A stretch of 64,000 nucleotides of DNA from contig OY986438.1 of assembly GCA_963920525.1 (NCBI GenBank), forward strand, positions 187,346,388-187,410,387. The letters run 5' to 3'. The notes under the pieces were generated by a model. It saw only the letters and a program-made list of their open reading frames with translations. It had not been told where the DNA came from and ran no database searches. The position numbers and the translations under genes are program-made. Below, piece by piece: positions 37,471-51,765 of the stretch (position 1 is the first letter of the stretch; each line of letters starts with the position of its first letter). The DNA comes from Dichetophora obliterata (taxonomy: Eukaryota; Arthropoda; Insecta; Diptera; Sciomyzidae).

Positions 37471-40151
37471 TGAATATGCAGTCTTGTGTATATATGTATT
37501 AGAAACAATTTGGTGTATAAATCGTCCTTGTAGGATGTATGGTTTGGGAGTTATGACGGAAAAAGCACATGTTTTTGGCCAGCTTCCACTCCAAAAAGTG
37601 TTCTACAACTCCTAAACTACAAGAGATAGAGCAAACGGCATTTGGACAAAGGAGTATCCCTTCTTAAGGACGAGGACCTAGTGCTCATTTTAATGCATGA
37701 ATCGTCCTTATCTGATATGTAGTTTTTATTTTAGAAAATAAATAAAAAAAATAAAAATTGACAAAAAATGAAATCAATTCATGAAATTAACATGAAATCT
37801 AATTTTTAAAATTATTTTAAGGATACAGTCTTGTGGGCAGTAGCTTAAGGAACATTTTGATGCATAAATCGTCCTTTTATGATGTATGGTTTAGAAGTTA
37901 TGGCTAAAAAATCAAAAAAATCGCAAAAAACCACGTCTAAAACTATGATTCATGTAAAAAATTTTAACTAAGATTCTTGAAAAAAAAATCAAATTCCAGT
38001 AAACTTTTTTCTGAATATGCAGTCTTGTGTATATATGTATTAGAAACAATTTGGTGTATAAATCGTCCTTGTAGGATGTATGGTTTGGGAGTTATGACGG
38101 AAAAAGCACATGTTTTTGGCCAGCTTCCACTCCAAAAAGTGTTCTACAACTCCTAAACTACAAGAGATAGAGCAAACGGCATTTGGACAAAGGAGTATCC
38201 CTTCTTAAGGACGAGGACCTGGTGCTCATTTTAATGCATGAATCGTCCTTATCTGATATGTAGTTTTTATTTTAGAAAATAAATAAAAAAAATAAAAATT
38301 GACAAAAAAGGGCACATGAAATTAACATGAAATATAATTTTTAAAATTATTTTAAGGATACAGTATTGTGAACAGTATCTTAAGGAACATTTTGATGCAT
38401 AAATCGTCCTTTTATGATGTATGGTTTAGAAGTTATGGCTAAAAAATCAAAAAAATCGCAAAAAACCACGTCAAAAATGATTCATGTAAAAAATTTTAAC
38501 TAAGATTCTTGAAAAAAAATCAAATTCCAGAAAACTTTTTTCTGAATATGCAGTCTTGTGTATATATGTATTAGAAACAATTTGGTGTATAAATCGTCCT
38601 TGTAGGATGTATGGTTTGGGAGTTATGACGGAAAAAGCACATGTTTTTGGCCAGCTTCCACTCCAAAAAGTGTTCTACAACTCCTAAACTACAAGAGATA
38701 GAGCAAACGGCATTTGGACAAAGGAGTATCCCTTCTTAAGGACGAGGACCTGGTGCTCATTTTAATGCATGAATCGTCCTTATCTGATATGTAGTTTTTA
38801 TTTTAGAAAATAAATAAAAAAAATAAAAATTGACAAAAAAGGGCACATGAAATTAACATGAAATCTAATTTTTAAAATTATTTTAAGGATACAGTCTTGT
38901 GGGCAGTAGCTTAAGGAACATTTTGATGCATAAATCGTCCTTTTATGATGTATGGTTTAGAAGTTATGGCTAAAAAATCAAAAAAATCGCAAAAAACCAC
39001 GTCAAAAACTATGATTCATGTAAAAAATTTTAACTAAGATTCTTGAAAAAAAATCAAATTCCAGAAAACTTTTTTCTGAATATGCAGTCTTGTGTATATA
39101 TGTATTAGAAACAATTTGGTGTATAAATCGTCCTTGTAGGATGTATGGTTTGGGAGTTATGACGGAAAAAGCACATGTTTTTGGCCAGCTTCCACTCCAA
39201 AAAGTGTTCTACAACTCCTAAACTACAAGAGATAGAGCAAACGGCATTTGGACAAAGGAGTATCCCTTCTTAAGGACGAGGACCTAGTGCTCATTTTAAT
39301 GCATGAATCGTCCTTATCTGATATGTAGTTTTTATTTTAGAAAATAAATAAAAAAAATAAAAATTGACAAAAAATGAAATCAATTCATGAAATTAACATG
39401 AAATCTAATTTTTAAAATTATTTTAAGGATACAGTCTTGTGGGCAGTAGCTTAAGGAACATTTTGATGCATAAATCGTCCTTTTATGATGTATGGTTTAG
39501 AAGTTATGGCTAAAAAATCAAAAAAATCGCAAAAAACCACGTCTAAAACTATGATTCATGTAAAAAATTTTAACTAAGATTCTTGAAAAAAAAATCAAAT
39601 TCCAGTAAACTTTTTTCTGAATATGCAGTCTTGTGTATATATGTATTAGAAACAATTTGGTGTATAAATCGTCCTTGTAGGATGTATGGTTTGGGAGTTA
39701 TGACGGAAAAAGCACATGTTTTTGGCCAGCTTCCACTCCAAAAAGTGTTCTACAACTCCTAAACTACAAGAGATAGAGCAAACGGCATTTGGACAAAGGA
39801 GTATCCCTTCTTAAGGACGAGGACCTGGTGCTCATTTTAATGCATGAATCGTCCTTATCTGATATGTAGTTTTTATTTTAGAAAATAAATAAAAAAAATA
39901 AAAATTGACAAAAAAGGGCACATGAAATTAACATGAAATATAATTTTTAAAATTATTTTAAGGATACAGTATTGTGAACAGTATCTTAAGGAACATTTTG
40001 ATGCATAAATCGTCCTTTTATGATGTATGGTTTAGAAGTTATGGCTAAAAAATCAAAAAAATCGCAAAAAACCACGTCAAAAACTATGATTCATGTAAAA
40101 AATTTTAACTAAGATTCTTGAAAAAAAATCAAATTCCAGAAAACTTTTTTC
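37471..40151 (+). repeat. 1606-bp three-unit block with 541-bp units, repeated
   Basis: Units 37471 and 39077 are 541 bp because GGGCACATG is replaced by TGAAATCAATTCATG (about 37768 and 39374), a net gain of 6 bp found nowhere else in the window. Each is followed by a unit (38012, 39618) carrying GTATTGTGAACAGTATC. Offsets are all 1606 bp. The inserted words resemble neighbouring ATGAAAT sequence, so a local slip or conversion is plausible. Confidence 0.88.
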
Positions 40152-43100
40152 TGAATATGCAGTCTTGTGTATATATGTATTAGAAACAATTTGGTGTATA
40201 AATCGTCCTTGTAGGATGTATGGTTTGGGAGTTATGACGGAAAAAGCACATGTTTTTGGCCAGCTTCCACTCCAAAAAGTGTTCTACAACTCCTAAACTA
40301 CAAGAGATAGAGCAAACGGCATTTGGACAAAGGAGTATCCCTTCTTAAGGACGAGGACCTGGTGCTCATTTTAATGCATGAATCGTCCTTATCTGATATG
40401 TAGTTTTTATTTTAGAAAATAAATAAAAAAAATAAAAATTGACAAAAAAGGGCTCATGAAATTAACATGAAATCTAATTTTTAAAATTATTTTAAGGATA
40501 CAGTCTTGTGGGCAGTAGCTTAAGGAACATTTTGATGCATAAATCGTCCTTTTATGATGTATGGTTTAGAAGTTATGGCTAAAAAATCAAAAAAATCGCA
40601 AAAAACCACGTCTAAAACTATGATTCATGTAAAAAATTTTAACTAAGATTCTTGAAAAAAAATCAAATTCCAGAAAACTTTTTTCTGAATATGCAGTCTT
40701 GTGTATATATGTATTAGAAACAATTTGGTGTATAAATCGTCCTTGTAGGATGTATGGTTTGGGAGTTATGACGGAAAAAGCACATGTTTTTGGCCAGCTT
40801 CCACTCCAAAAAGTGTTCTACAACTCCTAAACTACAAGAGATAGAGCAAACGGCATTTGGACAAAGGAGTATCCCTTCTTAAGGACGAGGACCTGGTGCT
40901 CATTTTAATGCATGAATCGTCCTTATCTGATATGTAGTTTTTATTTTAGAAAATAAATAAAAAAAATAAAAATTGACAAAAAAGGGCACATGAAATTAAC
41001 ATGAAATCTAATTTTTAAAATTATTTTAAGGATACAGTCTTGTGGACAGTAGCTTAAGGAACATTTTGATGCATAAATCGTCCTTTTATGATGTATGGTT
41101 TAGAAGTTATGGCTAAAAAATCAAAAAAATCGCAAAAAACCACGTCAAAAATGATTCATGTAAAAAATTTTAACTAAGATTCTTGAAAAAAAAATCAAAT
41201 TCCAGTAAACTTTTTTCTGAATATGCAGTCTTGTGTATATATGTATTAGAAACAATTTGGTGTATAAATCGTCCTTGTAGGATGTATGGTTTGGGAGTTA
41301 TGACGGAAAAAGCACATGTTTTTGGCCAGCTTCCACTCCAAAAAGTGTTCTACAACTCCTAAACTACAAGAGATAGAGCAAACGGCATTTGGACAAAGGA
41401 GTATCCCTTCTTAAGGACGAGGACCTGGTGCTCATTTTAATGCATGAATCGTCCTTATCTGATATGTAGTTTTTATTTTAGAAAATAAATAAAAAAAATA
41501 AAAATTGACAAAAAAGGGCACATGAAATTAACATGAAATCTAATTTTTAAAATTATTTTAAGGATACAGTCTTGTGGGCAGTAGCTTAAGGAACATTTTG
41601 ATGCATAAATCGTCCTTTTATGATGTATGGTTTAGAAGTTATGGCTAAAAAATCAAAAAAATCGCAAAAAACCACGTCAAAAATGATTCATGTAAAAAAT
41701 TTTAACTAAGATTCTTGAAAAAAAAATCAAATTCCAGTAAACTTTTTTCTGAATATGCAGTCTTGTGTATATATGTATTAGAAACAATTTGGTGTATAAA
41801 TCGTCCTTGTAGGATGTATGGTTTGGGAGTTATGACGGAAAAAGCACATGTTTTTGGCCAGCTTCCACTCCAAAAAGTGTTCTACAACTCCTAAACTACA
41901 AGAGATAGAGCAAACGGCATTTGGACAAAGGAGTATCCCTTCTTAAGGACGAGGACCTGGTGCTCATTTTAATGCATGAATCGTCCTTATCTGATATGTA
42001 GTTTTTATTTTAGAAAATAAATAAAAAAAATAAAAATTGACAAAAAAGGGCACATGAAATTAACATGAAATCTAATTTTTAAAATTATTTTAAGGATACA
42101 GTCTTGTGGGCAGTAGCTTAAGGAACATTTTGATGCATAAATCGTCCTTTTATGATGTATGGTTTAGAAGTTATGGCTAAAAAATCAAAAAAATCGCAAA
42201 AAACCACGTCAAAAATGATTCATGTAAAAAATTTTAAGTAAGATTCTTGAAAAAAAAATCAAATTCCAGTAAACTTTTTTCTGAATATGCAGTCTTGTGT
42301 ATATATGTATTAGAAACAATTTGGTGTATAAATCGTCCTTGTAGGATGTATGGTTTGGGAGTTATGACGGAAAAAGCACATGTTTTTGGCCAGCTTCCAC
42401 TCCAAAAAGTGTTCTACAACTCCTAAACTACAAGAGATAGAGCAAACGGCATTTGGACAAAGGAGTATCCCTTCTTAAGGACGAGGACCTGGTGCTCATT
42501 TTAATGCATGAATCGTCCTTATCTGATATGTAGTTTTTATTTTAGAAAATAAATAAAAAAAATAAAAATTGACAAAAAAGGGCACATGAAATTAACATGA
42601 AATCTAATTTTTAAAATTATTTTAAGGATACAGTCTTGTGGGCAGTAGCTTAAGGAAAATTTTGATGCATAAATCGTCCTTTTCTGATGTATGGTTTAGA
42701 AGTTATGGCTAAAAAATCAAAAAAATCGCAAAAAACCACGTCAAAAACTATGATTCATGTAAAAAATTTTAACTAAGATTCTTGAAAAAAAATCAAATTC
42801 CAGAAAACTTTTTTCTGAATATGCAGTCTTGTGTATATATGTATTAGAAACAATTTGGTGTATAAATCGTCCTTGTAGGATGTATGGTTTGGGAGTTATG
42901 ACGGAAAAAGCACATGTTTTTGGCCAGCTTCCACTCCAAAAAGTGTTCTACAACTCCTAAACTACAAGAGATAGAGCAAACGGCATTTGGACAAAGGAGT
43001 ATCCCTCCTTAAGGACGAGGACCTGGTGCTCATTTTAATGCATGAATCGTCCTTATGTGATATGTAGTTTTTATTTTAGAAAATAAATAAAAAAAATAAA

Positions 43101-44951
43101 AATTGACAAAAAAGGGCACATGAAATTAACATGAAATCTAATTTTTAAAATTATTTTAAGGATACAGTCTTGTGGGCAGTAGCTTAAGGAACATTTTGAT
43201 GCATAAATCGTCCTTTTATGATGTATGGTTTAGAAGTTATGGCTAAAAAATCAAAAAAATCGCAAAAAACCACGTCAAAAATGATTCATGTAAAAAATTT
43301 TAACTAAGATTCTTGAAAAAAAAAATCAAATTCCAGTAAACTTTTTTCTGAATATGCAGTCTTGTGTATATATGTATTAGAAACAATTTGGTGTATAAAT
43401 CGTCCTTGTAGGATGTATGGTTTGGGAGTTATGACGGAAAAAGCACATGTTTTTGGCCAGCTTCCACTCCAAAAAGTGTTCTACAACTCCTAAACTACAA
43501 GAGATAGAGCAAACGGCATTTGGACAAAGGAGTATCCCTTCTTAAGGACGAGGACCTGGTGCTCATTTTAATGCATGAATCGTCCTTATCTGATATGTAG
43601 TTTTTATTTTAGAAAATAAATAAAAAAAATAAAAATTGACAAAAAAGGGCACATGAAATTAACATGAAATCTAATTTTTAAAATTATTTTAAGGATACAG
43701 TCTTGTGGGCAGTAGCTTAAGGAACATTTTGATGCATAAATCGTCCTTTTATGATGTATGGTTTAGAAGTTATGGCTAAAAAATCAAAAAAATCGCAAAA
43801 AACCACGTCTAAAACTATGATTCATGTAAAAAATTTTAACTAAGATTCTTGAAAAAAAATCAAATTCCAGAAAACTTTTTTCTGAATATGCAGTCTTGTG
43901 TATATATGTATTAGAAACAATTTGGTGTATAAATCGTCCTTGTAGGATGTATGGTTTGGGAGTTATGACGGAAAAAGCACATGTTTTTGGCCAGCTTCCA
44001 CTCCAAAAAGTGTTCTACAACTCCTAAACTACAAGAGATAGAGCAAACGGCATTTGGACAAAGGAGTATCCCTTCTTAAGGACGAGGACCTGGTGCTCAT
44101 TTTAATGCATGAATCGTCCTTATCTGATATGTAGTTTTTATTTTAGAAAATAAATAAAAAAAATAAAAATTGACAAAAAAGGGCACATGAAATTAACATG
44201 AAATCTAATTTTTAAAATTATTTTAAGGATACAGTCTTGTGGGCAGTAGCTTAAGGAACATTTTGATGCATAAATCGTCCTTTTATGATGTATGGTTTAG
44301 AAGTTATGGCTAAAAAATCAAAAACATCGCAAAAAACCACGTCAAAAACTATGATTCATGTAAAAAATTTTAACTAAGATTCTTGAAAAAAAAATCAAAT
44401 TCCAGTAAACTTTTTTCTGAATATGCAGTCTTGTGTATATATGTATTAGAAAATATTTGGTGTATAAATCGTCCTTGTAGGATGTATGGTTTGGGAGTTA
44501 TGACGGAAAAAGCACATGTTTTTGGCCAGCTTCCACTCCAAAAAGTGTTCTACAACTCCTAAACTACAAGAGATAGAGCAAACGGCATTTGGACAAAGGA
44601 GTATCCCTTCTTAAGGACGAGGACCTGGTGCTCATTTTAATGCATGAGTCGTCCTTATCTGATATGTAGTTTTTATTTTAGAAAATAAATAAAAAAAATA
44701 AAAATTGACAAAAAAGGGCACATGAAATTAACATGAAATATAATTTTTAAAATTATTTTAAGGATACTGTCTTGTGGGCAGTAGCTTAAGGAACATTTTG
44801 ATGCATAAATCGTCCTTTTATGATGTATGGTTTAGAAGTTATGGCTAAAAAATCAAAAACATCGCAAAAAACCACGTCAAAAACTATGATTCATGTAAAA
44901 AATTTTAACTAAGATTCTTGAAAAAAAATCAAATTCCAGAAAACTTTTTTC

Positions 44952-45371
44952 TGAATATGCAGTCTTGTGTATATATGTATTAGAAACAATTTGGTTTATA
45001 AATCGTCCTTGTAGGATGTATGGTTTGGGAGTTATGACGGAAAAAGCACATGTTTTTGGCCAGCTTCCACTCCAAAAAGTGTTCTACAACTCCTAAACTA
45101 CAAGAGATAGAGCAAACGGCATTTGGACAAAGGAGTATCTTTTCTTAAGGACGAGGACCTGGTGCTCATTTTAATGCATGAATCGTCCTTATCTGATATG
45201 TAGTTTTTATTTTAGAAAATAAATAAAAAAAATAAAAATTGACAAAAAAGGGCACATGAAATTAACATGAAATCTAATTTTTAAAATTATTTTAAGGATA
45301 CAGTCTTGTGGGCAGTAGCTTAAGGAACATTTTGATGCATAAATCGTCCTTTTATGATGTATGGTTTAGAA
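44952..45371 (+). repeat. Truncated satellite unit (~420 bp)
   Basis: Submonomer C is cut: the sequence runs GGTTTAGAAGAAGTTATA and then directly into AGTCTTGTGTAT of the next unit at about 45381. About 114 bp are missing, including the whole A-tract region and the normal unit start. A small local repetition (AGAAGAAG) lies at the junction, as seen in end-joining or slippage repair. It is the only large internal deletion in the array. Confidence 0.9.
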
Positions 45372-48036
45372 GAAGTTATAAGTCTTGTGTATATATGTAT
45401 TAGAAACAATTTGGTGTATAAATCGTCCTTGTAGGATGTATGGTTTGGGAGTTATGACGGAAAAAGCACATGTTTTTGGCCAGCTTCCACTCCAAAAAGT
45501 GTTCTACAACTCCTAAACTACAAGAGATAGAGCAAACGGCATTTGGACAAAGGAGTATCCCTTCTTAAGGACGAGGACCTGGTGCTCATTTTAATGCATG
45601 AATTGTCCTTATCTGATATGTAGTTTTTATTTTAGAAAATAAATAAAAAAAATAAAAATTGACAAAAAAGGGCTCATGAAATTAACATGAAATCTAATTT
45701 TTAAAATTATTTTAAGGATACAGTCTTGTGGGCAGTAGCTTAAGGAACATTTTGATGCATAAATCGTCCTTTTATGATGTATGGTTTAGAAGTTATGGCT
45801 AAAAAATCAAAAACATCGCAAAAAACCACGTCTAAAACTATGATTCATGTAAAAAATTTTAACCAAGATTCTTGAAAAAAAATCAAATTCCAGAAAACTT
45901 TTTTCTGAATATGCAGTCTTGTGTATATATGTATTAGAAACAATTTGGTGTATAAATCGTCCTTGTAGGATGTATGGTTTGGGAGTTATGACGGAAAAAG
46001 CACATGTTTTTGGCCAGCTTCCACTCCAAAAAGTGTTCTACAACTCCTAAACTACAAGAGATAGAGCAAACGGCATTTGGACAAAGGAGTATCCCTTCTT
46101 AAGGACGAGGACCTGGTGCTCATTTTAATGCATGAATCGTCCTTATCTGATATGTAGTTTTTATTTTAGAAAATAAATAAAAAAAATAAAAATTGACAAA
46201 AAAGGGCACATGAAATTAACATGAAATCTAATTTTTAAAATTATTTTAAGGATACAGTCTTGTGGACAGTAGCTTAAGGAACATTTTGATGCATAAATCG
46301 TCCTTTTATGATGTATGGTTTAGAAGTTATGGCTAAAAAATCAAAAAAATCGCAAAAAACCACGTCAAAAATGATTCATGTAAAAAATTTTAACTAAGAT
46401 TCTTGAAAAAAAAATCAAATTCCAGTAAACTTTTTTCTGAATATGCAGTCTTGTGTATATATGTATTAGAAACAATTTGGTGTATAAATCGTCCTTGTAG
46501 GATGTATGGTTTGGGAGTTATGACGGAAAAAGCACATGTTTTTGGCCAGCTTCCACTCCAAAAAGTGTTCTACAACTCCTAAACTACAAGAGATAGAGCA
46601 AACGGCATTTGGACAAAGGAGTATTCCTTCTTAAGGACGAGGACCTGGTGCTCATTTTAATGCATGAATCGTCCTTATCTGATATGTAGTTTTTATTTTA
46701 GAAAATAAATAAAAAAAATAAAAATTGACAAAAAAGGGCACATGAAATTAACATGAAATATAATTTTTAAAATTATTTTAAGGATACAGTATTGTGGGCA
46801 GTAGCTTAAGGAACATTTTGATGCATAAATCGTCCTTTTATGATGTATGGTTTAGAAGTTATGGCTAAAAAATAAAAAAAATCGCAAAAAACCACGTCAA
46901 AAATGATTCATGTAAAAAATTTTAACTAAGATTCTTGAAAAAAAAATCAAATTCCAGAAAACTTTTTTCTGAATATGCAGTCTTGTGTATATATGTATTA
47001 GAAACAATTTGGTGTATAAATCGTCCTTGTAGGATGTATGGTTTGGGAGTTATGACGGAAAAAGCACATGTTTTTGGCCAGCTTCCACTCCAAAAAGTGT
47101 TCTACAACTCCTAAACTACAAGAGATAGAGCAAACGGCATTTGGACAAAGGAGTATCCCTTCTTAAGGACGAGGACCTGGTGCTCATTTTAATGCATGAA
47201 TCGTCCTTATCTGATATGTAGTTTTTATTTTAGAAAATAAATAAAAAAAATAAAAATTGACAAAAAAGGGCTCATGAAATTAACATGAAATCTAATTTTT
47301 AAAATTATTTTTAGGATACAGTCTTGTGGGCAGTAGCTTAAGGAACATTTTGATGCATAAATCGTCCTTTTATGATGTATGGTTTAGAAGTTATGGCTAA
47401 AAAATCAAAAAAATCGCAAAAAACCACGTCTAAAACTATGATTCATGTAAAAAATTTTAACTAAGATTCTTGAAAAAAAAATCAAATTCCAGTAAACTTT
47501 TTTCTGAATATGCAGTCTTGTGTATATATGTATTAGAAACAATTTGGTGTATAAATCGTCCTTGTAGGATGTATGGTTTGGGAGTTATGACGGAAAAAGC
47601 ACATGTTTTTGGCCAGCTTCCACTCCAAAAAGTGTTCTACAACTCCTAAACTACAAGAGATAGAGCAAACGGCATTTGGACAAAGGAGTATCCCTTCTTA
47701 AGGACGAGGACCTGGTGCTCATTTTAATGCATGAATCGTCCTTATCTGATATGTAGTTTTTATTTTAGAAAATAAATAAAAAAAATAAAAATTGACAAAA
47801 AAGGGCACATGAAATTAACATGAAATCTAATTTTTAAAATTATTTTAAGGATACAGTCTTGTGGGCAGTAGCTTAAGGAACATTTTGATGCATAAATCGT
47901 CCTTTTATGATGTATGGTTTAGAAGTTATGGCTAAAAAATCAAAAAAATCGCAAAAAACCACGTCAAAAATGATTCATGTAAAAAATTTTAACTAAGATT
48001 CTTGAAAAAAAAATCAAATTCCAGAAAACTTTTTTC

Positions 48037-51000
48037 TGAATATGCAGTCTTGTGTATATATGTATTAGAAACAATTTGGTGTATAAATCGTCCTTGTAGG
48101 ATGTATGGTTTGGGAGTTATGACGGAAAAAGCACATGTTTTTGGCCAGCTTCCACTCCAAAAAGTGTTCTACAACTCCTAAACTACAAGAGATAGAGCAA
48201 ACGGCATTTGGACAAAGGAGTATCCCTTCTTAAGGACGAGGACCTGGTGCTCATTTTAATGCATGAATCGTCCTTATCTGATATGTAGTTTTTATTTTAG
48301 AAAATAAATAAAAAAAATAAAAATTGACAAAAAAGGGCACATGAAATTAACATGAAATCTAATTTTTAAAATTATTTTAAGGATACAGTCTTGTGGGCAG
48401 TAGCTTAAGGAACATTTTGATGCATAAATCGTCCTTTTATGATGTATGGTTTAGAAGTTATGGCTAAAAAATCAAAAAAATCGCAAAAAACCACGTCTAA
48501 AACTATGATTCATGTAAAAAATTTTAACTAAGATCCTTGAAAAAAAAATCAAATTCCAGAAAACTTTTTTCTGAATATGCAGTCTTGTGTATATATGTAT
48601 TAGAAACAATTTGGTGTATAAATCGTCCTTGTAGGATGTATGGTTTGGGAGTTATGACGGAAAAAGCACATGTTTTTGGCCAGCTTCCACTCCAAAAAGT
48701 GTTCTACAACTCCTAAACTACAAGAGATAGAGCAAACGGCATTTGGACAAAGGAGTATCCCTTCTTAAGGACGAGGACCTGGTGCTCATTTTAATGCATG
48801 AATCGTCCTTATCTGATATGTAGTTTTTATTTTAGAAAATAAATAAAAAAAATAAAAATTGACAAAAAAGGGCACATGAAATTAACATGAAATCTAATTT
48901 TTAAAATTATTTTAAGGATACAGTCTTGTGGGCAGTAGCTTAAGAAACATTTTGATGCATAAATCGTCCTTTTATGATGTATGGTTTAGAAGTTATGGCT
49001 AAAAAATCAAAAAAATCGCAAAAAACCACGTCTAAAACTATGATTCATGTAAAAAATTTTAACTAAGATTCTTGAAAAAAAAATCAAATTCCAGTAAACT
49101 TTTTTCTGAATATGCAGTCTTGTGTATATATGTATTAGAAACAATTTGGTGTATAAATCGTCCTTGTAGGATGTATGGTTTGGGAGTTATGACGGAAAAA
49201 GCACATGTTTTTGGCCAGCTTCCACTCCAAAAAGTGTTCTACAACTCCTAAACTACAAGAGATAGAGCAAACGGCATTTGGACAAAGGAGTATCCCTTCT
49301 TAAGGACGAGGACCTGGTGCTCATTTTAATGCATGAATCGTCCTTATCTGATATGTAGTTTTTATTTTAGAAAATAAATAAAAAAAATAAAAATTGACAA
49401 AAAAGGGCACATGAAATTAACATGAAATCTAATTTTTAAAATTATTTTAAGGATACAGTCTTGTGGGCAGTAGCTTAAGGAACATTTTGATGCATAAATC
49501 GTCCTTTTATGATGTATGGTTTAGAAGTTATGGCTAAAAAATCAAAAAAATCGCAAAAAACCACGTCAAAAATGATTCATGTAAAAAATTTTAACTAAGA
49601 TTCTTGAAAAAAAAATCAAATTCCAGAAAACTTTTTTCTGAATATGCAGTCTTGTGTATATATGTATTAGAAACAATTTGGTGTATAAATCGTCCTTGTA
49701 GGATGTATGGTTTGGGAGTTATGACGGAAAAAGCACATGTTTTTGGCCAGCTTCCACTCCAAAAAGTGTTCTACAACTCCTAAACTACAAGAGATAGAGC
49801 AAACGGCATTTGGACAAAGGAGTATCCCTTCTTAAGGACGAGGACCTGGTGCTCATTTTAATGCATGAATCGTCCTTATCTGATATGTAGTTTTTATTTT
49901 AGAAAATAAATAAAAAAAATAAAAATTGACAAAAAAGGGCACATGAAATTAACATGAAATCTAATTTTTAAAATTATTTTAAGGATACAGTCTTGTGGGT
50001 AGTAGCTTAAGGAACATTTTGATGCATAAATCGTCCTTTTATGATGTATGGTTTAGAAGTTATGGCTAAAAAATCAAAAAAATCGCAAAAAACCACGTCT
50101 AAAACTATGATTCATGTAAAAAATTTTAACTAAGATCCTTGAAAAAAAAATCAAATTCCAGAAAACTTTTTTCTGAATATGCAGTCTTGTGTATATATGT
50201 ATTAGAAACAATTTGGTGTATAAATCGTCCTTGTAGGATGTATGGTTTGGGAGTTATGACGGAAAAAGCACATGTTTTTGGCCAGCTTCCACTCCAAAAA
50301 GTGTTCTACAACTCCTAAACTACAAGAGATAGAGCAAACGGCATTTGGACAAAGGAGTATCCCTTCTTAAGGACGAGGACCTGGTGCTCATTTTAATGCA
50401 TGAATCGTCCTTATCTGATATGTAGTTTTTATTTTAGAAAATAAATAAAAAAAATAAAAATTGACAAAAAAGGGCACATGAAATTAACATGAAATCTAAT
50501 TTTTAAAATTATTTTAAGGATACAGTCTTGTGGGCAGTAGCTTAAGAAACATTTTGATGCATAAATCGTCCTTTTATGATGTATGGTTTAGAAGTTATGG
50601 CTAAAAAATCAAAAAAATCGCAAAAAACCACGTCTAAAACTATGATTCATGTAAAAAATTTTAACTAAAATTCTTGAAAAAAAAATCAAATTCCAGTAAA
50701 CTTTTTTCTGAATATGCAGTCTTGTGTATATATGTATTAGAAACAATTTGGTGTATAAATCGTCCTTGTAGGATGTATGGTTTGGGAGTTATGACGGAAA
50801 AAGCACATGTTTTTGGCCAGCTTCCACTCCAAAAAGTGTTCTACAACTCCTAAACTACAAGAGATAGAGCAAACGGCATTTGGACAAAGGAGTATTCCTT
50901 CTTAAGGACGAGGACCTGGTGCTCATTTTAATGCATGAATCGTCCTTATCTGATATGTAGTTTTTATTTTAGAAAATAAATAAAAAAAATAAAAATTGAC

Positions 51001-51243
51001 AAAAAAGGGCACATGAAATTAACATGAAATCTAATTTTTAAAATTATTTTAAGGATACAGTCTTGTGAACAGTAGCTTAAGAAACATTTTGATGCATAAA
51101 TCGTCCTTTTATGATGTATGGTTTAGAAGTTATGGCTAAAAAATCAAAAAAATCGCAAAAAACCACGTCTAAAACTATGATTCATGTAAAAAATTTTAAC
51201 TAAGATTCTTGAAAAAAAAATCAAATTCCAGAAAACTTTTTTC
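48037..51243 (+). repeat. Two tandem copies of a ~1602-bp three-unit block
   Basis: Unit lengths 535, 535, 532 (48037, 48572, 49107) are followed by 535, 535, 535 (49639, 50174, 50709). AAGATCCTTG (48531 and 50133) and CTTAAGAAACATT (about 48942, 50544) recur at 1602 bp. This is where the AAGAAAC class first becomes frequent. Confidence 0.83.
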
Positions 51244-51765
51244 TGAATATGCAGTCTTGTGTATATATGTATTAGAAACAATTTGGTGTCCTTGTAGGAT
51301 GTATGGTTTGGGAGTTATGACGGAAAAAGCACATGTTTTTGGCCAGCTTCCACTCCAAAAAGTGTTCTACAACTCCTAAACTACAAGAGATAGAGCAAAC
51401 GGCATTTGGACAAAGGAGTATCCCTTCTTAAGGACGAGGACCTGGTGCTCATTTTAATGCATGAATCGTCCTTATCTGATATGTAGTTTTTATTTTAGAA
51501 AATAAATAAAAAAAATAAAAATTGACAAAAAAGGGCACATGAAATTAACATGAAATCTAGTTTTTAAAATTATTTTAAGGATACAGTCTTGTGGGCAGTA
51601 GCTTAAGAAACATTTTGATGCATAAATCGTCCTTTTATGATGTATGGTTTAGAAGTTATGGCTAAAAATCAAAAAAATCGCAAAAAACCACGTCAAAAAT
51701 GATTCATGTAAAAAATTTTAACTAAGATTCTTGAAAAAAAAATCAAATTTCAGAAAACTTTTTTC
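51244..51765 (+). repeat. 522-bp unit lacking box A
   Basis: GGTGTCCTTGTAGG at 51285-51298 lacks the nine bases ATAAATCGT, removing the core of the conserved box in submonomer A. The lost segment lies between two GT dinucleotides. One further A is missing in GGCTAAAAATC (about 51660). Among the units read, this is the only outright loss of a box. Confidence 0.9.
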
